From Chamaecyparis obtusa (taxonomy: Eukaryota > Streptophyta > Pinopsida > Cupressales > Cupressaceae), in assembly GCA_027943335.1 (NCBI GenBank), contig BSBK01006737.1:434001-498000 (forward strand): a DNA stretch of 64,000 bases, read 5' to 3'. Below are positions 1 to 11,561 of this stretch, piece by piece. A program made the translations under genes and the position numbers. The notes beneath the pieces are model-generated. The model was not told the DNA's origin. It was given only the letters and a program-made list of their open reading frames with translations, and searched no databases. The first letter of the stretch is position 1; the number at the start of each line of letters is the position of its first letter.

Positions 1-1
1 A

Positions 2-166
2 CTTGACATTCAGGTAAATCACAGTCTTCTTGGTGCACTAGTAGAGCGTTTCCATTCGAAGACGAACACTTTTCACTTTTCGATGGGGGAGATGATGGTG
101 ACTCCCAAGGATGTATATAGGATCCTACGGATACCAGTCCATGGTGCTCGAGTGGGTAATTATTAA
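2..166 (+). pseudogene. Plant mobile domain (PMD) fragment, antisense to element A
   Basis: The plus strand is open from base 2 to the TAA at 164-166. It reads a PMD core with the signature TNTFHFSMGEMMVTPKDVYR followed by ILRIPVHG, matching the PMD at 33119-33297 in element B almost residue for residue. PMD proteins (MAIN/MAIL1-like) are plant nuclear proteins, and a retroelement-linked class is known. The similarity stops at about base 155, and by about 185 the sequence is the T-rich complement of element A's post-pol tract. The C-terminal half of the PMD and about 3.7 kb present in B are therefore missing here. The N-terminal part lies left of the window. Confidence 0.75.
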
Positions 167-257
167 TTCCTTTGTACTTTTCTCTTTTTTTTTAATTTTT
201 TGTATTTTCACTTTTTTTTGTATTTTTTCAATTTTCAATTTTTATTATTATTACCAA

Positions 258-326
258 GGCGCCTGTTTACCAGGTTTTCACCAAGATAATAGATACATCA
301 AAGCGCCTGTTTACCAGGTTTTCACT
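258..326 (-). ncRNA. Two post-pol hairpin motifs of element A
   Basis: Two copies (258-282 and 302-326, sense on the minus strand) lie just after the pol stop. The first pairs GGTG with CGCC and the second AGTG with CGCT. Both have a constant AAAA bulge, an inner CCTG/CAGG stem and a GTAAA loop. Equivalent copies follow pol in elements B, C, D and F. The RNA role is inferred from the stem covariation across copies; no known RNA family is recognised. Confidence 0.6.
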
Positions 327-439
327 AAGATGATCATTTTTTCAGGACATTTTGCAATTTTTAGGATTTTTTGCAATATATCATTTTTTTGGATTTTTTC
401 AAGACCAATGAATATGTACATGAGCATGCCGAGAATGTC

Positions 440-1620
440 TCAACTATAGAACTTCTTCATATGAAGAGCGTTGATAGGCTCTTTGAGTTGCTCTCCTTCA
501 GTGGTGGAGAATCGATAAGTGCTAGACCCAAATGCTGCAGTAATGACATACAGACCAAGCCAGTTTGGTTTAAATTTCCCTTTTTGGACTCACTGTTGCT
601 GATTTTTGGGGTTCTCTCTCAAGACGAGATCACCCACTTGGAATTCCCTTTGTCTGAATTTCTTATTGTAAGCTTTAGACATCCTCTTTTGGTATGCTCT
701 TAGATGATTGAACGCCACCTTCCGACGTTCATCAAGTAACTCAAGCTCTTGAAGCCGAGATATTCTGTTATCTTCATCAGTGATGAGGCCCCTCAGAGAG
801 ATTCACAATGTTGGAATCTTGACCTCAATAGGTAATACTGCCTCTACTCCATAAACCAAGGTGAAAGGAGTGGCCCCCATTGGTGTTCAGATACTTGTTT
901 TGTAGGCCCACAAAGCCGGATTAATTTGGAGATGCCAATCTCTACCAGATTTATGAACCATTCGGTGCAAGATTTTCAGAATTGTCTTATTAGAAGCCTC
1001 TACTTGTCCATTACCCTGAGGATAATAGATAGATGACCAATGCTGAATAATTCTAAATTTAGTGCATAAGTCTGTGAGGTCCTTATTTTTTAATTGACCC
1101 CCATTGTCAGTGATAATAGATGAGGGTATGCCATATCTGCAAATGATATAGTTTAGTATGAACATAGCAATGGTCTTGTCGTCAGCTACAATGAGAGGTA
1201 CTGCCTCAACCCACTTGGTAAAGTAATTAGTAGCTATGATGATCAACTTGTGCCCTCTTGAAGATGAAGGGTGTATCTGACTGACTAAATTGAAGGCCCA
1301 TTGCTAAAATGGCTAGAAATTGAAGAGAGGACTAAGTTCATGAGCAGGAGCATGAATTAGGTTCCCATGAAATTGGCATTGCTTGCAAGTCTTAGCATAT
1401 TGAACAACTTCTTTTTCCATGTTCGGCCAATAATAACCAGCTCTAATAAGTTTATGGGCTAACGTCAGACCACTAGAATGAGACCCACAGATACCATCGT
1501 GTACCTCAGCTAGCACACACTTGGACTCGTCAAGTTCTAAGCACCTAAGGAGAGTACCGTCTAGACCCCATCCATACAAGTCATTTGCTATGAGGACATA
1601 TCGTGAAGCAGTATGAATGA
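440..1620 (-). pseudogene. Integrase region of element A pol
   Basis: Read on the minus strand from about 1620 down to a TGA at 440-442. The N-terminal zinc finger has HDGICGSH and the CKQC pair (about 1520-1380). The core keeps IITDNGG (second catalytic Asp) and QGNGQVEASNK (catalytic Glu) at about 1110-990. The C-terminal part ends in the LKKFYS-type tail shared by all elements here. The family joins element cDNA into host DNA. Frame breaks near 1250-1313 and 890 mean that no functional enzyme can be made. Confidence 0.85.
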
Positions 1621-1636
1621 GGTGACACTTTTCATT

Positions 1637-2212
1637 CTAGGTATAGGTGTCAGGAATGATCTGGTCATGAAGGTAGGAAAAGATATGGTGGTAGCGGGAT
1701 GAATCATGTCCAATGACTGAACATATCATCCTGGATTCAGGAATATCATAGGCAGGGTAGTGTAATGCCTCCACCAGGAACTCATGTTTGAAGTCATTTT
1801 CTGACATTTGTAACATTGAAGCAAGAGTGGCCATTGCATCAACTGCTTTATTGTCTGCCCTTGGAATCTGCTGGAAAGAAATGTGTGCAAAGTACTGTTT
1901 AAGATCATCCACCATCCTTTTGTAAGGTATTAGTTTGTCATCTTTAGTTTGGTAGACATCATTGACTTGATTGATGATTAACTGTGAGTCTCCAAAGACC
2001 TTGAGCTCATCCACATGCCATTCAAGGGCTATCTTCATGCCATTAATGAGAGCTTCATATTCAGCTATGTTTTTCGTGCAAGGGAACAACATTTTATATG
2101 CTTTTGGCAATGAGTATCTTTGAGGTGTAACAAATAGAATGCCTACACTGGATCCTTGCTGAGTGAATGATCCATCAAAGAACATGCTCCAAGATTGGTG
2201 TGTGAGAAGCAT
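1637..2212 (-). pseudogene. Second (archaeal-type) RNase H of element A pol
   Basis: About 190 residues starting near SWSMFFDGSFTQQGS. The catalytic set is visible: Asp in FFDGS, Glu in AEYEAL, Asp in FGDSQL, and a last Asp in NKAVDAMATL. This extra RNase H between the ordinary RNase H and integrase is a hallmark of the plant Tat lineage. It is open here, but upstream pol is broken. It overlaps slightly in frame with the preceding RNase H/tether segment (2143-2475). Confidence 0.88.
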
Positions 2213-2923
2213 GATGGATTCATTGGGAATTCAATACTCAAAGGTTGATGATCTTTTAAAGGAGCCTCCACCAACTGATCAGCAATTGCTTGTACCTTAA
2301 TATCTTTTCTTTCCACATACTCAATGTCAAATTCACTAAGTATCATTACCCATTTTGCTAATCTACCTGTGAGGGCAGCCTTGCTCAACAAGTATTTCAG
2401 TGGATCAATTTTCACAATAAGCCTCGTGGTATGAGCTAGCATATAATGCCAAAATTTTTGAGAAGCAAATACCACTGCTAAACAAGCCTTCTTAATGACA
2501 GAGATTCATTTCATAGGCAACCAATGTTCTGCTGATATAGTATATGGCTCTCTCTTTGTTATTCTAATCTTCTTGAGCTAGGAGAGCACCCAATGATGTA
2601 TTTGTTGCTGAGATGTATAGTATAAGAAGCTTCCCATGAATAGGAGGCATCAGTATAGGTGGATTAGCAAGATATTATTTTATTTGAGTAAGTCCCTTGT
2701 CACATTCCTCATTCCATTCATAGGTCACATTCTTATGTAAAGTTTTAGTAAATGGTTGTGACTTGTCAGCCAACTATGAAATGGAACACCAGATAGATTG
2801 TAGCCTTCCTTGTAATCCTTTCATTTGATTGATATTCTTGGGTGGAGGCATATCCATAATAGCTTGCACCTTTTTAGGAACAACTTCTATGCTTTTAGCT
2901 GAAATGATATAACCAAAGAGTTT
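2213..2923 (-). pseudogene. RNase H and RT connection of element A pol
   Basis: The minus strand gives the RNase H tail with KIDPLKYLLSKAALTGRLAK and EFDIEYVERKDIK, then, toward 2923, the RT thumb/connection ending KLFGYIIS. Several stops and a frame change near 2500 disable it. The segment is cut off from the rest of RT by the solo LTR that starts at 2929. Confidence 0.8.
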
Positions 2924-2928
2924 CCCGG

Positions 2929-3767
2929 TGTGTGTGAGTGATTTACACCTTCATGAAATAACAAGATTTAAAAGACAATTACACTATTCAAAGCAAACTA
3001 ATCTAAATAATACACAATTAATCTAAATATCTCATGGATCTCTAAAATAAAGTGGTAAATGAGGCTCTCAGCTATGATCCTCACTAGTGACACTCTAAAG
3101 ATGAGAATTAAGCTATATGATATGCAAATTTAGATGTATTCTATCAAATTCTAGCTCTATTTGATGACCAATCTACTATGATCAAAGCAATTTAAGCTAA
3201 TTAGCAATGACAAATGATAAGTGAGTTATGTGGATGCAAATTGACAGAGCTTTGTTGCAATTCAAAGATATGGAGTGGATGATTTATGCTTCTAAATGCC
3301 TTCAATATATAAGATTTTCCCAAGGGTAGGGGGTAGAGTGAGATAACCATGGTTATGCTTGGGTAAGGTCAATTGGCTTTGCTTTGTCCATAAATGGGGG
3401 GAAAAAGAGGGGACAATCATTTAAATGGTTTCAAAAGGCTGGACCATTTCAACAAAAGTGAGTGATTTGTGTCCATTTTGTCTCCTTTTTGCTTTGTTGA
3501 GGGAAATTAGTATTTATTAATTAATTAAAGTAATTAAATTTAGCCATGAAGGGTAAGATGTTCATTTTGATTTTTCATTTCAACAACTATGTTATTTTTC
3601 GTAGTGTTTTTCTCCTTTTCAAGCTTTATTTAATCATTTAATCATTTAATTGAATTTTCCTTTGATTTGAATTGCCTTTGTTCCATGTATTGATTTTTCA
3701 TATTATTTTGATGATTTGATTGTACTTTTTAATTGATTTAAGCCCTTGCCAATTTTCCGTGTCTACA
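2929..3767 (-). mobile_element. Solo LTR (element C family) inside element A RT
   Basis: An 839-base unit begins TGTGTG and ends GTCTACA on the plus strand, so its sense strand starts TGTAGACAC and ends CACACA. It is flanked by the 5-base duplication CCCGG at 2924-2928 and 3768-3772. Its sequence matches the split LTR at 41805-41818 plus 57207-58127, including the block around CTCTCAGC...CTCACTAGTGACACT and an antisense TATA-like TATATATT near 3306. No internal sequence remains, as expected after recombination between the two LTRs of one insertion. It interrupts the RT reading frame between the FGVTSG and KLFGYI motifs. Confidence 0.9.
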
Positions 3768-3772
3768 CCCGG

Positions 3773-4892
3773 AAGTAACACCAAAAGCACATTTCTTTGG
3801 GTTAAGCTTGAGACTAAATTGTTCCATACAGTCAAGGATGGGACCCAAGTATGTGAGGTGAGTTCTTCGCTGCATGATTTTGGCTAAAGTATCATCCACA
3901 TAATCCTCCATCATTTTATGCATCATATCATGGAAGATAGTAGTAACAGCTCTTTGGTATGTTGCTCCAGCATTCTTAAGCCCAAAAGGCATGATATTCC
4001 AGCAAAAGGTGCCCTAGGCACATGTAAAAGCGGTCTTTTCTTGCTCTTCTAGTGCAATTTTGATTTGATTATAGCTAGAAAAGCCATCCATTAAGGAATA
4101 CATCTCATATCCTACTATCATGTCAACTATCATATCAATATTAGGCAGTGGGAAGTCATCTTTTGGACACACCTTATTTAGATCTTTGAAATTCATACAC
4201 ACACAAATGGATTTATCATGTTTAGTGACTGGAACAATGTTTGAAATCCATTCTGCATAATCAATAGTTCTTATGAAGCCAGCGTTAAGAAGCTTTTCCA
4301 GCTCTACCTTAACCAAAAATGATACATGTGGATGCATTTTTCGCAGCTTCTATTTAACAGGTTTGATACCTGGTGCGATGGACAAATGATGCATGATTAG
4401 ATTGGGGTCTAATCTAGGCATGTCAGAGTAAGTCCATGCAAAGTTTATTTTTTTGCTCTGAAAGAATTTTGTGAACTCTTCTTTTTCTTCAGCAGACAAT
4501 GATTGTGCTAGGTGAATAATCTGTAGAGTAGCCTTTGTACCCAAATTAATCAGCTGCGTCAGCTCAATCAATACAAATGACCTCTCTTGAAAATGGCTCA
4601 GAAGCGTATCAAGTATCCCATCATTGGGTGCCTCAAAGAGGTTTTCACCCTCGAATACGTCTTTTATTTTTACTATTTTTGGCTTTGATACTGCCACAAA
4701 GTGGTTTTCACCATCAGAGTGCCTATTTTTTCTTCTTTTAATTTTTTGATTGAGATACTTGATATCTGCCTCTATCATGTTGACACTGCTTTCAATGGTG
4801 GAGGACATCACAAGTTCAATAGCATGGAGGTAACATGCTAGATCATAATCAATCTAGAACATTAGGACTTCATTGGATTCAAAAGGGGAATT
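3773..4892 (-). pseudogene. RT core and preceding linker of element A pol
   Basis: The RT fingers/palm runs from about 4340 to 3773, with KHDKSICVCMNFKDLNK, CPKDDFPLPNID, LMDGFSSYNQIKIA and the catalytic YVDD at 3891-3902. Upstream (4811-4350) is an acidic and basic linker with two related phrases, DGENHFVAVS and EGENLFEAP, whose DNA forms the hairpin pair at 4627-4649 and 4691-4712. At least two stops lie in frame (for example before YVDD-distal motifs and near 4345), so it is not functional. Confidence 0.85.
4627..4712 (-). ncRNA. Two in-pol hairpin motifs of element A
   Basis: Copies at 4627-4649 (inner stem CCTC/GAGG, loop TTT, outer GGTG/CACC) and 4691-4712 (inner CCAC/GTGG, loop TTT). 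Both carry the same AAAA bulge as the post-pol hairpins. They lie inside coding sequence for the repeated GEN phrases, so protein constraint and RNA constraint cannot be separated by eye. Confidence 0.45.
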
Positions 4893-6713
4893 CTAGTTTA
4901 TTAGATTGGGACGACAGAGTGAAAGGGAAGTAGTGACTGGTTCAACTGCGTTCACGATATAACCCTCAAAAGCATTGACGAGCAAGTCAAGACCTAGAGC
5001 GATTTCATCCAAAGGAGCATTCAAATCCCTAAGAGACCTTGCATCGAAAGTGGAGGACACATTAACATTAGTGGTGCCTAATTCATGCGGCCCAACGCTA
5101 GACCCTTCACCTACTTCAAGGAGTCTTTCATACACGTGAACAGTATCTATGTCTACATCATAGGTAGCATCAGACAAAGAGTCAAACTCATATTCATGTG
5201 AGTCAGTACTTGATGTAGGAATTTCATCAATAGCATCATTAGACTCATTATTATCCCTTGTAGCATTAATAGCTTGCTGAAGTTGTTCTTGTTCAAAGTA
5301 CTTTTGAAAATGAGGTGGCCTATATCGTTCACCTTGAAAATTAGGATCATCATTTAGTGTTGCTTTCCATTCCTCATATGTGAATTGGTATATTGAAGAA
5401 GTTTTATCAGAATCATTATCAGTATCAGTATATGTCTCTATCATATGAATAGGTATGATAGGCTCAATAGGTCTAGCAAAGAGTGCCGCAAGATCCAGAG
5501 GAATAGGATATGGAAATGTATCTTCATTAAAGCTAGCCTCTGGATTCACTTCTGGAGTGGCATCTTCAATTTCTTGTTCAGGTTTAGGTTCAGGCTCACG
5601 AACTGACACAAATTTCTTGGTCCCCAAATGAAAGGGAGTCTTTTTAAAGCCCAAGCCACTAGTATATTTTGTGCGGCAGCCTGTAGCTTCAATAGGTTTT
5701 AGTAAGCCATTATAATTTTTCCCTATAGGAACACTCCCCTTATAACTAAAGCACTTCATGATTTTGAAGGCCTCACTGTATGGTTCTTGTTCTAAATCTG
5801 GAGATGGAGTAGTTGTTTCAGCTATTTCTTTTCCTTTATAGATCCATGCTCTGATAGCCCTCTCTTCATCCTCATCTTCTAAAGGTGTAGAGGCCTTTAC
5901 AAAGGCGCCATCATAAACTATTTGAGGGGGAGCATTAGAAAGATTTTTGTCCTCAGAAGGTCTCCCATAAGAGCATGGAGATAGAGGTAGAGCAGCCAGT
6001 GATAACACAGGTTCCATTTGGTATTCTCCCATGCCTGTATCCTTAAGTCTCAAAGTTTGTTCCATTTCTTTCAGCTTAGCATCATAAAACTCAGTAGATT
6101 CTCTATTTGCTAGAACAAAGCTATCTACAGTTTGCACAAGAGTGTTGCAGGAGAAATTGGTATTTGCAGCCATAGTGACTTCCACTCCATGGAATGGAAA
6201 CTTAATGCATTGATGATACGTGGATGGAACAACTTGCATCTCAAGAATCCAAGGCCTACCCAACAAGATATTGTAGGCAAGAGAAATATCGAGCACTTGA
6301 AAAGTAACATCTCTCTCAACAGGACCTACATGGATAGGTAGCACGACTAAGCCTTGGGACTTGCATTCTTCCTCATCATAAGCTTTAATGGTAATATTTT
6401 TGTGAGGATCTATGCAATTCTCATCATATCCTAGCTGAGTGAGTAGTTTAGCAGAACAAATATTAAGACCAGCACCGTTATCTATGAGCACTCGATGGAC
6501 ACGCTTAGGACCTATCATGACCTCTATATGCAAGGGAGCATTATGCGGGTGACTCAAAGAGTGGTCATCTTCTTCAGAGAAGGATAGATAGTGGGGTGAA
6601 GTCAAATGAACCACTATAGATTGGAACCGGTTGAGATCGAGATCCTTGGGAATGTTTGCCTCAGCAAGGGCCTTATCCAAGATCTTCCTGTGAGTAGGCG
6701 AGATCTTCAACAA
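4893..6713 (-). CDS. Protease and G-patch segment of element A polyprotein
   Basis: This is an open 606-codon piece of the gag-pol frame; the start given is an internal Met, and a single TAG at 6729-6731 separates it from gag. Retroviral-type aspartic protease motifs are LHIEVMIGPK, the active site IDNGAGLNIC (Asp-Asn-Gly at 6474-6482, not the usual Asp-Thr/Ser-Gly), and YNILLGRPW. A degenerate G-patch follows at about 5770-5640 (KIMKCFSYKG...GLGFKK). Then comes an acidic tail with HEYEFDSLSD. In the family the protease cuts the polyprotein and the G-patch is an RNA-binding glycine motif. Its length fits the same region of element D. Confidence 0.85.
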   Translation of the reverse strand: MLKISPTHRKILDKALAEANIPKDLDLNRFQSIVVHLTSPHYLSFSEEDDHSLSHPHNAPLHIEVMIGPKRVHRVLIDNGAGLNICSAKLLTQLGYDENCIDPHKNITIKAYDEEECKSQGLVVLPIHVGPVERDVTFQVLDISLAYNILLGRPWILEMQVVPSTYHQCIKFPFHGVEVTMAANTNFSCNTLVQTVDSFVLANRESTEFYDAKLKEMEQTLRLKDTGMGEYQMEPVLSLAALPLSPCSYGRPSEDKNLSNAPPQIVYDGAFVKASTPLEDEDEERAIRAWIYKGKEIAETTTPSPDLEQEPYSEAFKIMKCFSYKGSVPIGKNYNGLLKPIEATGCRTKYTSGLGFKKTPFHLGTKKFVSVREPEPKPEQEIEDATPEVNPEASFNEDTFPYPIPLDLAALFARPIEPIIPIHMIETYTDTDNDSDKTSSIYQFTYEEWKATLNDDPNFQGERYRPPHFQKYFEQEQLQQAINATRDNNESNDAIDEIPTSSTDSHEYEFDSLSDATYDVDIDTVHVYERLLEVGEGSSVGPHELGTTNVNVSSTFDARSLRDLNAPLDEIALGLDLLVNAFEGYIVNAVEPVTTSLSLCRPNLIN

Positions 6714-6728
6714 CTCAAAAATGGTAAT

Positions 6729-9343
6729 CTAAGCATTAGTTCGTTGGAGTTGATCTAAGATGCTATAACTAGCTGAGCTAGCTATAGGAATAGATTTCAT
6801 GTTTTTGTTGGCGGGGCCAACAATAGTCTTTTCCGCAATTTGCTTCAGAGCGGATGCGGGAATATCAAGTCTCTTATCCACAGTTTGCTTTGGAGTGGAC
6901 GTGGAAGCATTGAGACCTTTCAAAACAAATCTCCCTTGTGATTGAGTGACAACATTAGTACAGCCTTGAGATTGTTTAGATTCAGATGAATGAGGTGTAG
7001 AGCTACACAAGATAAAAGGAGTCTTAGATTTAGGAGTATCACCGCTCCCTCTAGAAGTGATCACATCACAATACTCTATCTCGACAGGTTCAATCATACC
7101 AATAACATTGTCATTATTAGTGTACGTGTAATTGACTTTAGCATTGGTATTCTTGGTGTTTGAAGACTCACCCTTCTCATGAGGAGGGAAGCGATCCTTA
7201 AAAGCTTGGTGGTCCAAATTCTTGTTATGGCCATCCAAAACAATATCACCACTATCGATTAAATCTTGGACCTTGTGTTTCAGCTGAAGACAAGTTGAAG
7301 TCTTATGACCAATGTTTTGGTGATAATCACAGTAAGCATTATCATTCCACCAATGAGGTCTTGGTTGTGGGTCATAAGTACGCTTTTCTAAAGGAGTAAG
7401 AACCTGATTCTCTATAAGAGTTTTATAGACCACATCAAGAGGCTCTCCCAAAGGGGTGAAATCACGCTTGGGTCGAGTGGCCCAAGGTTTGTTCCTAGCA
7501 AATCTTGAAGTTTGTTGATTGTCTGTTGTGGTCTTTTCGAAAGCCTTAGTTGCTTGTATACTGGAAGTAAGATTAAAAGTAGACTTTGAAGGCTTCACAG
7601 TAACATTATCCACTACTCCATCATTTACTACATCTCTGTTCTTATTGGTAGTCTTTCCTTTATCCTTGTTTGTGGAGAATCCTTGTTTATTGTCCTTATT
7701 CAAAGTTAATTCTCCCTTCTTGATCATAAAGGCCTCTATTTGCACTGCTTGTTTGATCATACTATCAAAAGTAAGACGACCTTGCAATTGCACTTGGTAT
7801 CCAAAGTCTGGCACAAGATTGTCCAAGAAGATGTCTAGTCTCTTAGACTCTGGTAGTTTGTGAGGACACCTTGTACATAATTGTCTCCACCTTTGGAGGA
7901 ATGTTAGGAAAGATTCTCCTTATCGTTGTTTTAAGTTGAAAAGATCTGGATGTTGACCGGATGCTGAATATTATGCGAGTAGTGCTGGAGAAAAAGATTA
8001 GCCATTTCATCAAAAGTTTTAATACCAGTAGGCAATCTAGAGAACCATTCCATAGCTGGTCTGCCCAAACTATGAGGAAACAAGTGCATAAGATATGTTT
8101 GATCATGCATGAATTCCATGGACAATGCACCAAAATCCCTCTAGTGATCCTGGGGATCGGTTGTACCCAAGTATTTTTCATATTTAGGGAGCTCCATACC
8201 TTTGAGAAAAGGTGGCATATGAAGACTTCTATCAAAAGGGAAAGGACAAATACTTTCCATCGTAAATTGTTGAGTGGATTTGTCTTTATTCCTCACAAGT
8301 TGATTAATCTGATCTTGCATTTCTCGGACCATCTTTTGCAACTTTGCGGTCTCAGTTTCTTCTTCCTTAGCTATGAGTGTTTCAACTTGATAGTCTCAGG
8401 GTAACTTGGCCCCTTGTTTAGCTAGCTCAAGGAAGTACTTTTCTTTCTCCTCTAGGAGAAGGATCTCCATCATTTTAATAAGACCCTTATTAGCTTTGGC
8501 AACATCTATATCATGTTGAGTTATCACTTCATCTTCATTCCCAAGGATCTCATAAATGCTCTGAATCTGATCTTGTTGTTGATCATCTTGGTTTTGATTG
8601 AATGGAGGAGGATGATAGAAATAGGTAGGTTGTCGATCGCCTTGAGGTTTGCTTCGAGATTGATCATCATTATGGGAGTGATTTTGGTCATGTTGAGATT
8701 GACCATGAGGTTGCTCATTTCAAGGTTGAGCATGACGTGGGTCATTAGAGGATTGACCATGATATTGATTATTGTGAGATTGATCAAAGGTTTGACTATA
8801 CTTGCCTGGTTGGAAATCAAACAGATCTCCCATCTTGTTGTAAGCTTGTGCAGTGCATGAATTCTCAGTGAAATGACATGTCCAATGCCAAAAGGGTGCA
8901 GCCATGGTAACCTTTGATGAATGAATAGGATCAAAAGATTTAACAAATTCAGGTGAGAAGATATCATCAACAGTATCACTAGGTTCAATGATAGAACTAT
9001 TCTCAGTAGGATCAACAGGTACGATAATAGGATTAGTTCAAGGAAGAGGTCTTCCAAAGTTGTGAAACAATGAGTTCTCTTGGAAGAATGAGTTATCTTG
9101 GTCTTGAAACAAGAAACTAGGTTGCACTTCAAACAATGGATTAAAACACTCTTGAAACACCGGAGGTGATGGTTGAGACAGACTATCTTTCAAAGTATTC
9201 AATGAGGAAATCGAGGATATTTCACAAAGTTTAGATTTTGCAACAGATTCAGGAGGATCTATTTCTTGATTAGGAGGTTCACTTCTACCTTGATCAGGAT
9301 TCTAAATGGGATAAGTCTTGCCACTTCTAGTCGTGATAGTCAT
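6729..9343 (-). pseudogene. gag of element A
   Basis: Start ATG at 9341-9343 (MTITTRSG), the same start as in B. The N-terminal third is rich in Gln, His and Asn (YHGQSS-, HGQSQHDQ-type phrases, about 8850-8600). The capsid-like retrotransposon gag domain follows (about 8290-7900: SICPFPFD, PKYEKYLG, FMHDQTYLM, MEWFSRLP). A knuckle with spacing C-x2-H-x4-H-x4-C (CDYHQNIGHKTSTC, about 7330-7290) comes near the end. Stops occur at several places and a frame change at about 7840-7930. The C-terminal 365 codons (7826-6729) are open. Gag forms the particle and binds the RNA. Confidence 0.85.
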
Positions 9344-11540
9344 AAATGAAGATGAAATGAGAGAGGACTCGGGATAAAGCTAGACTCGGTCTCTAAGAAC
9401 AACGCAAAGGAGATAAAGGCTAGAACAGCTAAGATGCCAGATGGACCTAGTAAAAATCATCAAAAGAGGTGGCTAGAATAGTCGAGATAAGACTATCGCA
9501 ACATGAGATACAAAAGGCATAAAGAGATAAGGTAAATCAATGAGAGATGACACGAGTCAAAGCAAAGATCGATCGATTCCTAACTCAAAACAACCAGTTT
9601 CTAATAGTGAACGATAGGAAAGTAGAAAAAAATAGACCTCAGACAAAAAAGTAGATCAGATAAAAGTCAAACAGTCAATGGAAAATAGGTCTCTATTTTT
9701 GCAAACTGGGCTACAGTCTCATGCGAGAGAGTACCGGGCTGCACGAGAGAACACCAACCTTCATGCGAGAGAAAAAAGTCTCGCACGAGAAAGTGCTCTG
9801 AACTGTGAAACTTCATGCGGGAAAAGTGCAAAATCTAACAATCTGACATAGTTTTCGAGGTTAAAGTTGAATTTTGAGGTACAACCTGAATTGATGTCTG
9901 ACAAAAAATCTAGTTTCTTGATAGGTTTAAAGAGCAGTTTAATTAACAATCTCATTTTAGGATTTCAAGCATTCCTTTAAAGACACAAAGGTTCAAATCA
10001 AGCAATTATGATATAAGAAGCAGTCATTAATAGACCTATCAAGGACAAAGAAACTTGATAGCATTAGGGGAGTCTTTGTTTGATAATAATTGGACAATGT
10101 TTAAGACTCGATAACAAACACATAGCTTAGTCCTACAAAAAAAATGGTGAGAAGCCAAAACCTTTGCCCCATTGCTTATGCGCATATGTGCACCTCACAC
10201 AACCATGTCACCCCCTATAGGGTGCCCGTGTTTTTGGTGTTTCCAAGGACTCAATGGTGTACGTTCAAAGGTTACCCTTGTAGCATGGGCTAGTGTTGCA
10301 ACCACCTTCAAGCATCCAGGTGTATGCCTATGATGGGAATCTATGGGAGAGATTCTTCCCCCTCCCTGCGCAAAGATTATGACTCCTTTCGGAGGTGAAC
10401 TGGGTAGGCCACTAGCTAAGGAAAGTTTTTAATAGGATTCCATTCATGATAACCTTTGGTACCCCTGATACAAGGTTGAGGCCTTGCAGCCACACCAACA
10501 CTCGAAAGTCATACACCCCCGCAAGTAGGGCTAGGAGTGGCACCACTCAGTATAACAAATGGAGCCTTCTCAAGATGATAGTCAAAGTCTTGAGAAGGAA
10601 GCTAGCATGGTTTTGGAGTCTTTAGACTCAACAAAATTTTATTTATTAGAGTGAGGCAGAATCACCGGTGAAAGGTGCGTACTCACTTGGGTCACTCCCA
10701 GAGGTTCAACTTCCGGCAGGCCCTCTAAAGGTGACACTGGACTTGGTTTAGATTCGGGGGTCAGATTTTCTAGTTCTCCCAAAGGGATAAGAGCATACTT
10801 CTCTATCCTGTTTCCTCACCCAAACACATCAAGAAGATTCATCACCGAGTTAGCTTCACTCCACCACAACTAAAATCTTTTGGGTTTCTGTTTCTCTCAA
10901 AGAGAGAAGAGCATAATCCCTTGGCTAATAGAAGCGTAAAGATTCACTACATTTCTCCGCTTCCCCAAGAATTTGTCATATTAGTAAGATCATTAGGATT
11001 TCGGGTTCATTCATGGTCATTACCTCCATGTAATGAAGAGCCAAATTTCCTACTCACTATCAAAATCCTTAAGAAATTTTAACAGAGCCCTATTTAGACT
11101 ATGTGAATGAAAGCAAGAAACAAACACAACATTTTAGCAAGTCTTCGACTATCGTCTTGCAATCAAACCATTAGCATGTTTTAAGTTCTTCAGAAAACAT
11201 CCTGCAGAAAACTATTAGGTTGTGAAAATAACAGAGAAATAATAAACAACAGCAAATAGGAAATTGTCAGAAATCTGAAACAGGAAAGACAAAAATTGAA
11301 AAAATTAAACCACTGTATCCAAATCTCGCGCGAGAAAGTACTCCACAGCGCGCAAGAAAGTACAGGGTGTCACGCGATGATGCAAAAGCTCACGCGAGAG
11401 AGTGCTATAGGGAGCGAATCTTCACGTGGGACACTTTGGATTCTTGCATGAGAATCCATACACAGACAGTACAGACACATGACAAAGCTTAAATTCCTAT
11501 CAGAAAAAAAATGAGAATGAGGCCAGAAATCAGATTTTCT
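9344..11540 (-). other. Untranslated leader of element A
   Basis: About 2.2 kb between primer site and gag with no convincing coding sequence. It parallels 19026-21217 in element B block for block. Two clusters of CG-containing words occur at 9719-9831 and 11325-11455, including the perfect palindrome TCTCGCGCGAGA near 11326. No promoter-like or protein signal was recognised between them. Confidence 0.7.
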
Positions 11541-11558
11541 GCCCCACGGTGGGCGCCA
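11541..11558 (-). other. Primer binding site, element A (tRNA-Lys CUU)
   Basis: The minus strand reads TGGCGCCCACCGTGGGGC three bases after the LTR end. This is an exact complement of the 3' end, with CCA, of plant tRNA-Lys(CUU), from which minus-strand DNA synthesis would be primed. Confidence 0.9.
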
Positions 11559-11561
11559 AAA

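Noticed and set aside
1204..1212. Change of the Asp in the DYFTKW motif (Asn in A, Glu in C and F) as loss of an integrase catalytic residue
   Set aside because: The first catalytic Asp is the one in the upstream WxxDLIG motif; the DYFTKW residue is not part of the DDE triad.
8524..9132. 202-codon minus-strand open frame over gag of A, and its antisense partners at 7519-7863 and 8513-8860
   Set aside because: Leu/Ile-rich shadow frames of the Gln/Asn-rich gag; the real gag motifs are in another frame.
9719..11455. CRISPR-like or satellite array in the leader CG-word clusters
   Set aside because: Words are short, degenerate and irregularly spaced, and this is plant nuclear DNA; no fixed repeat/spacer structure.
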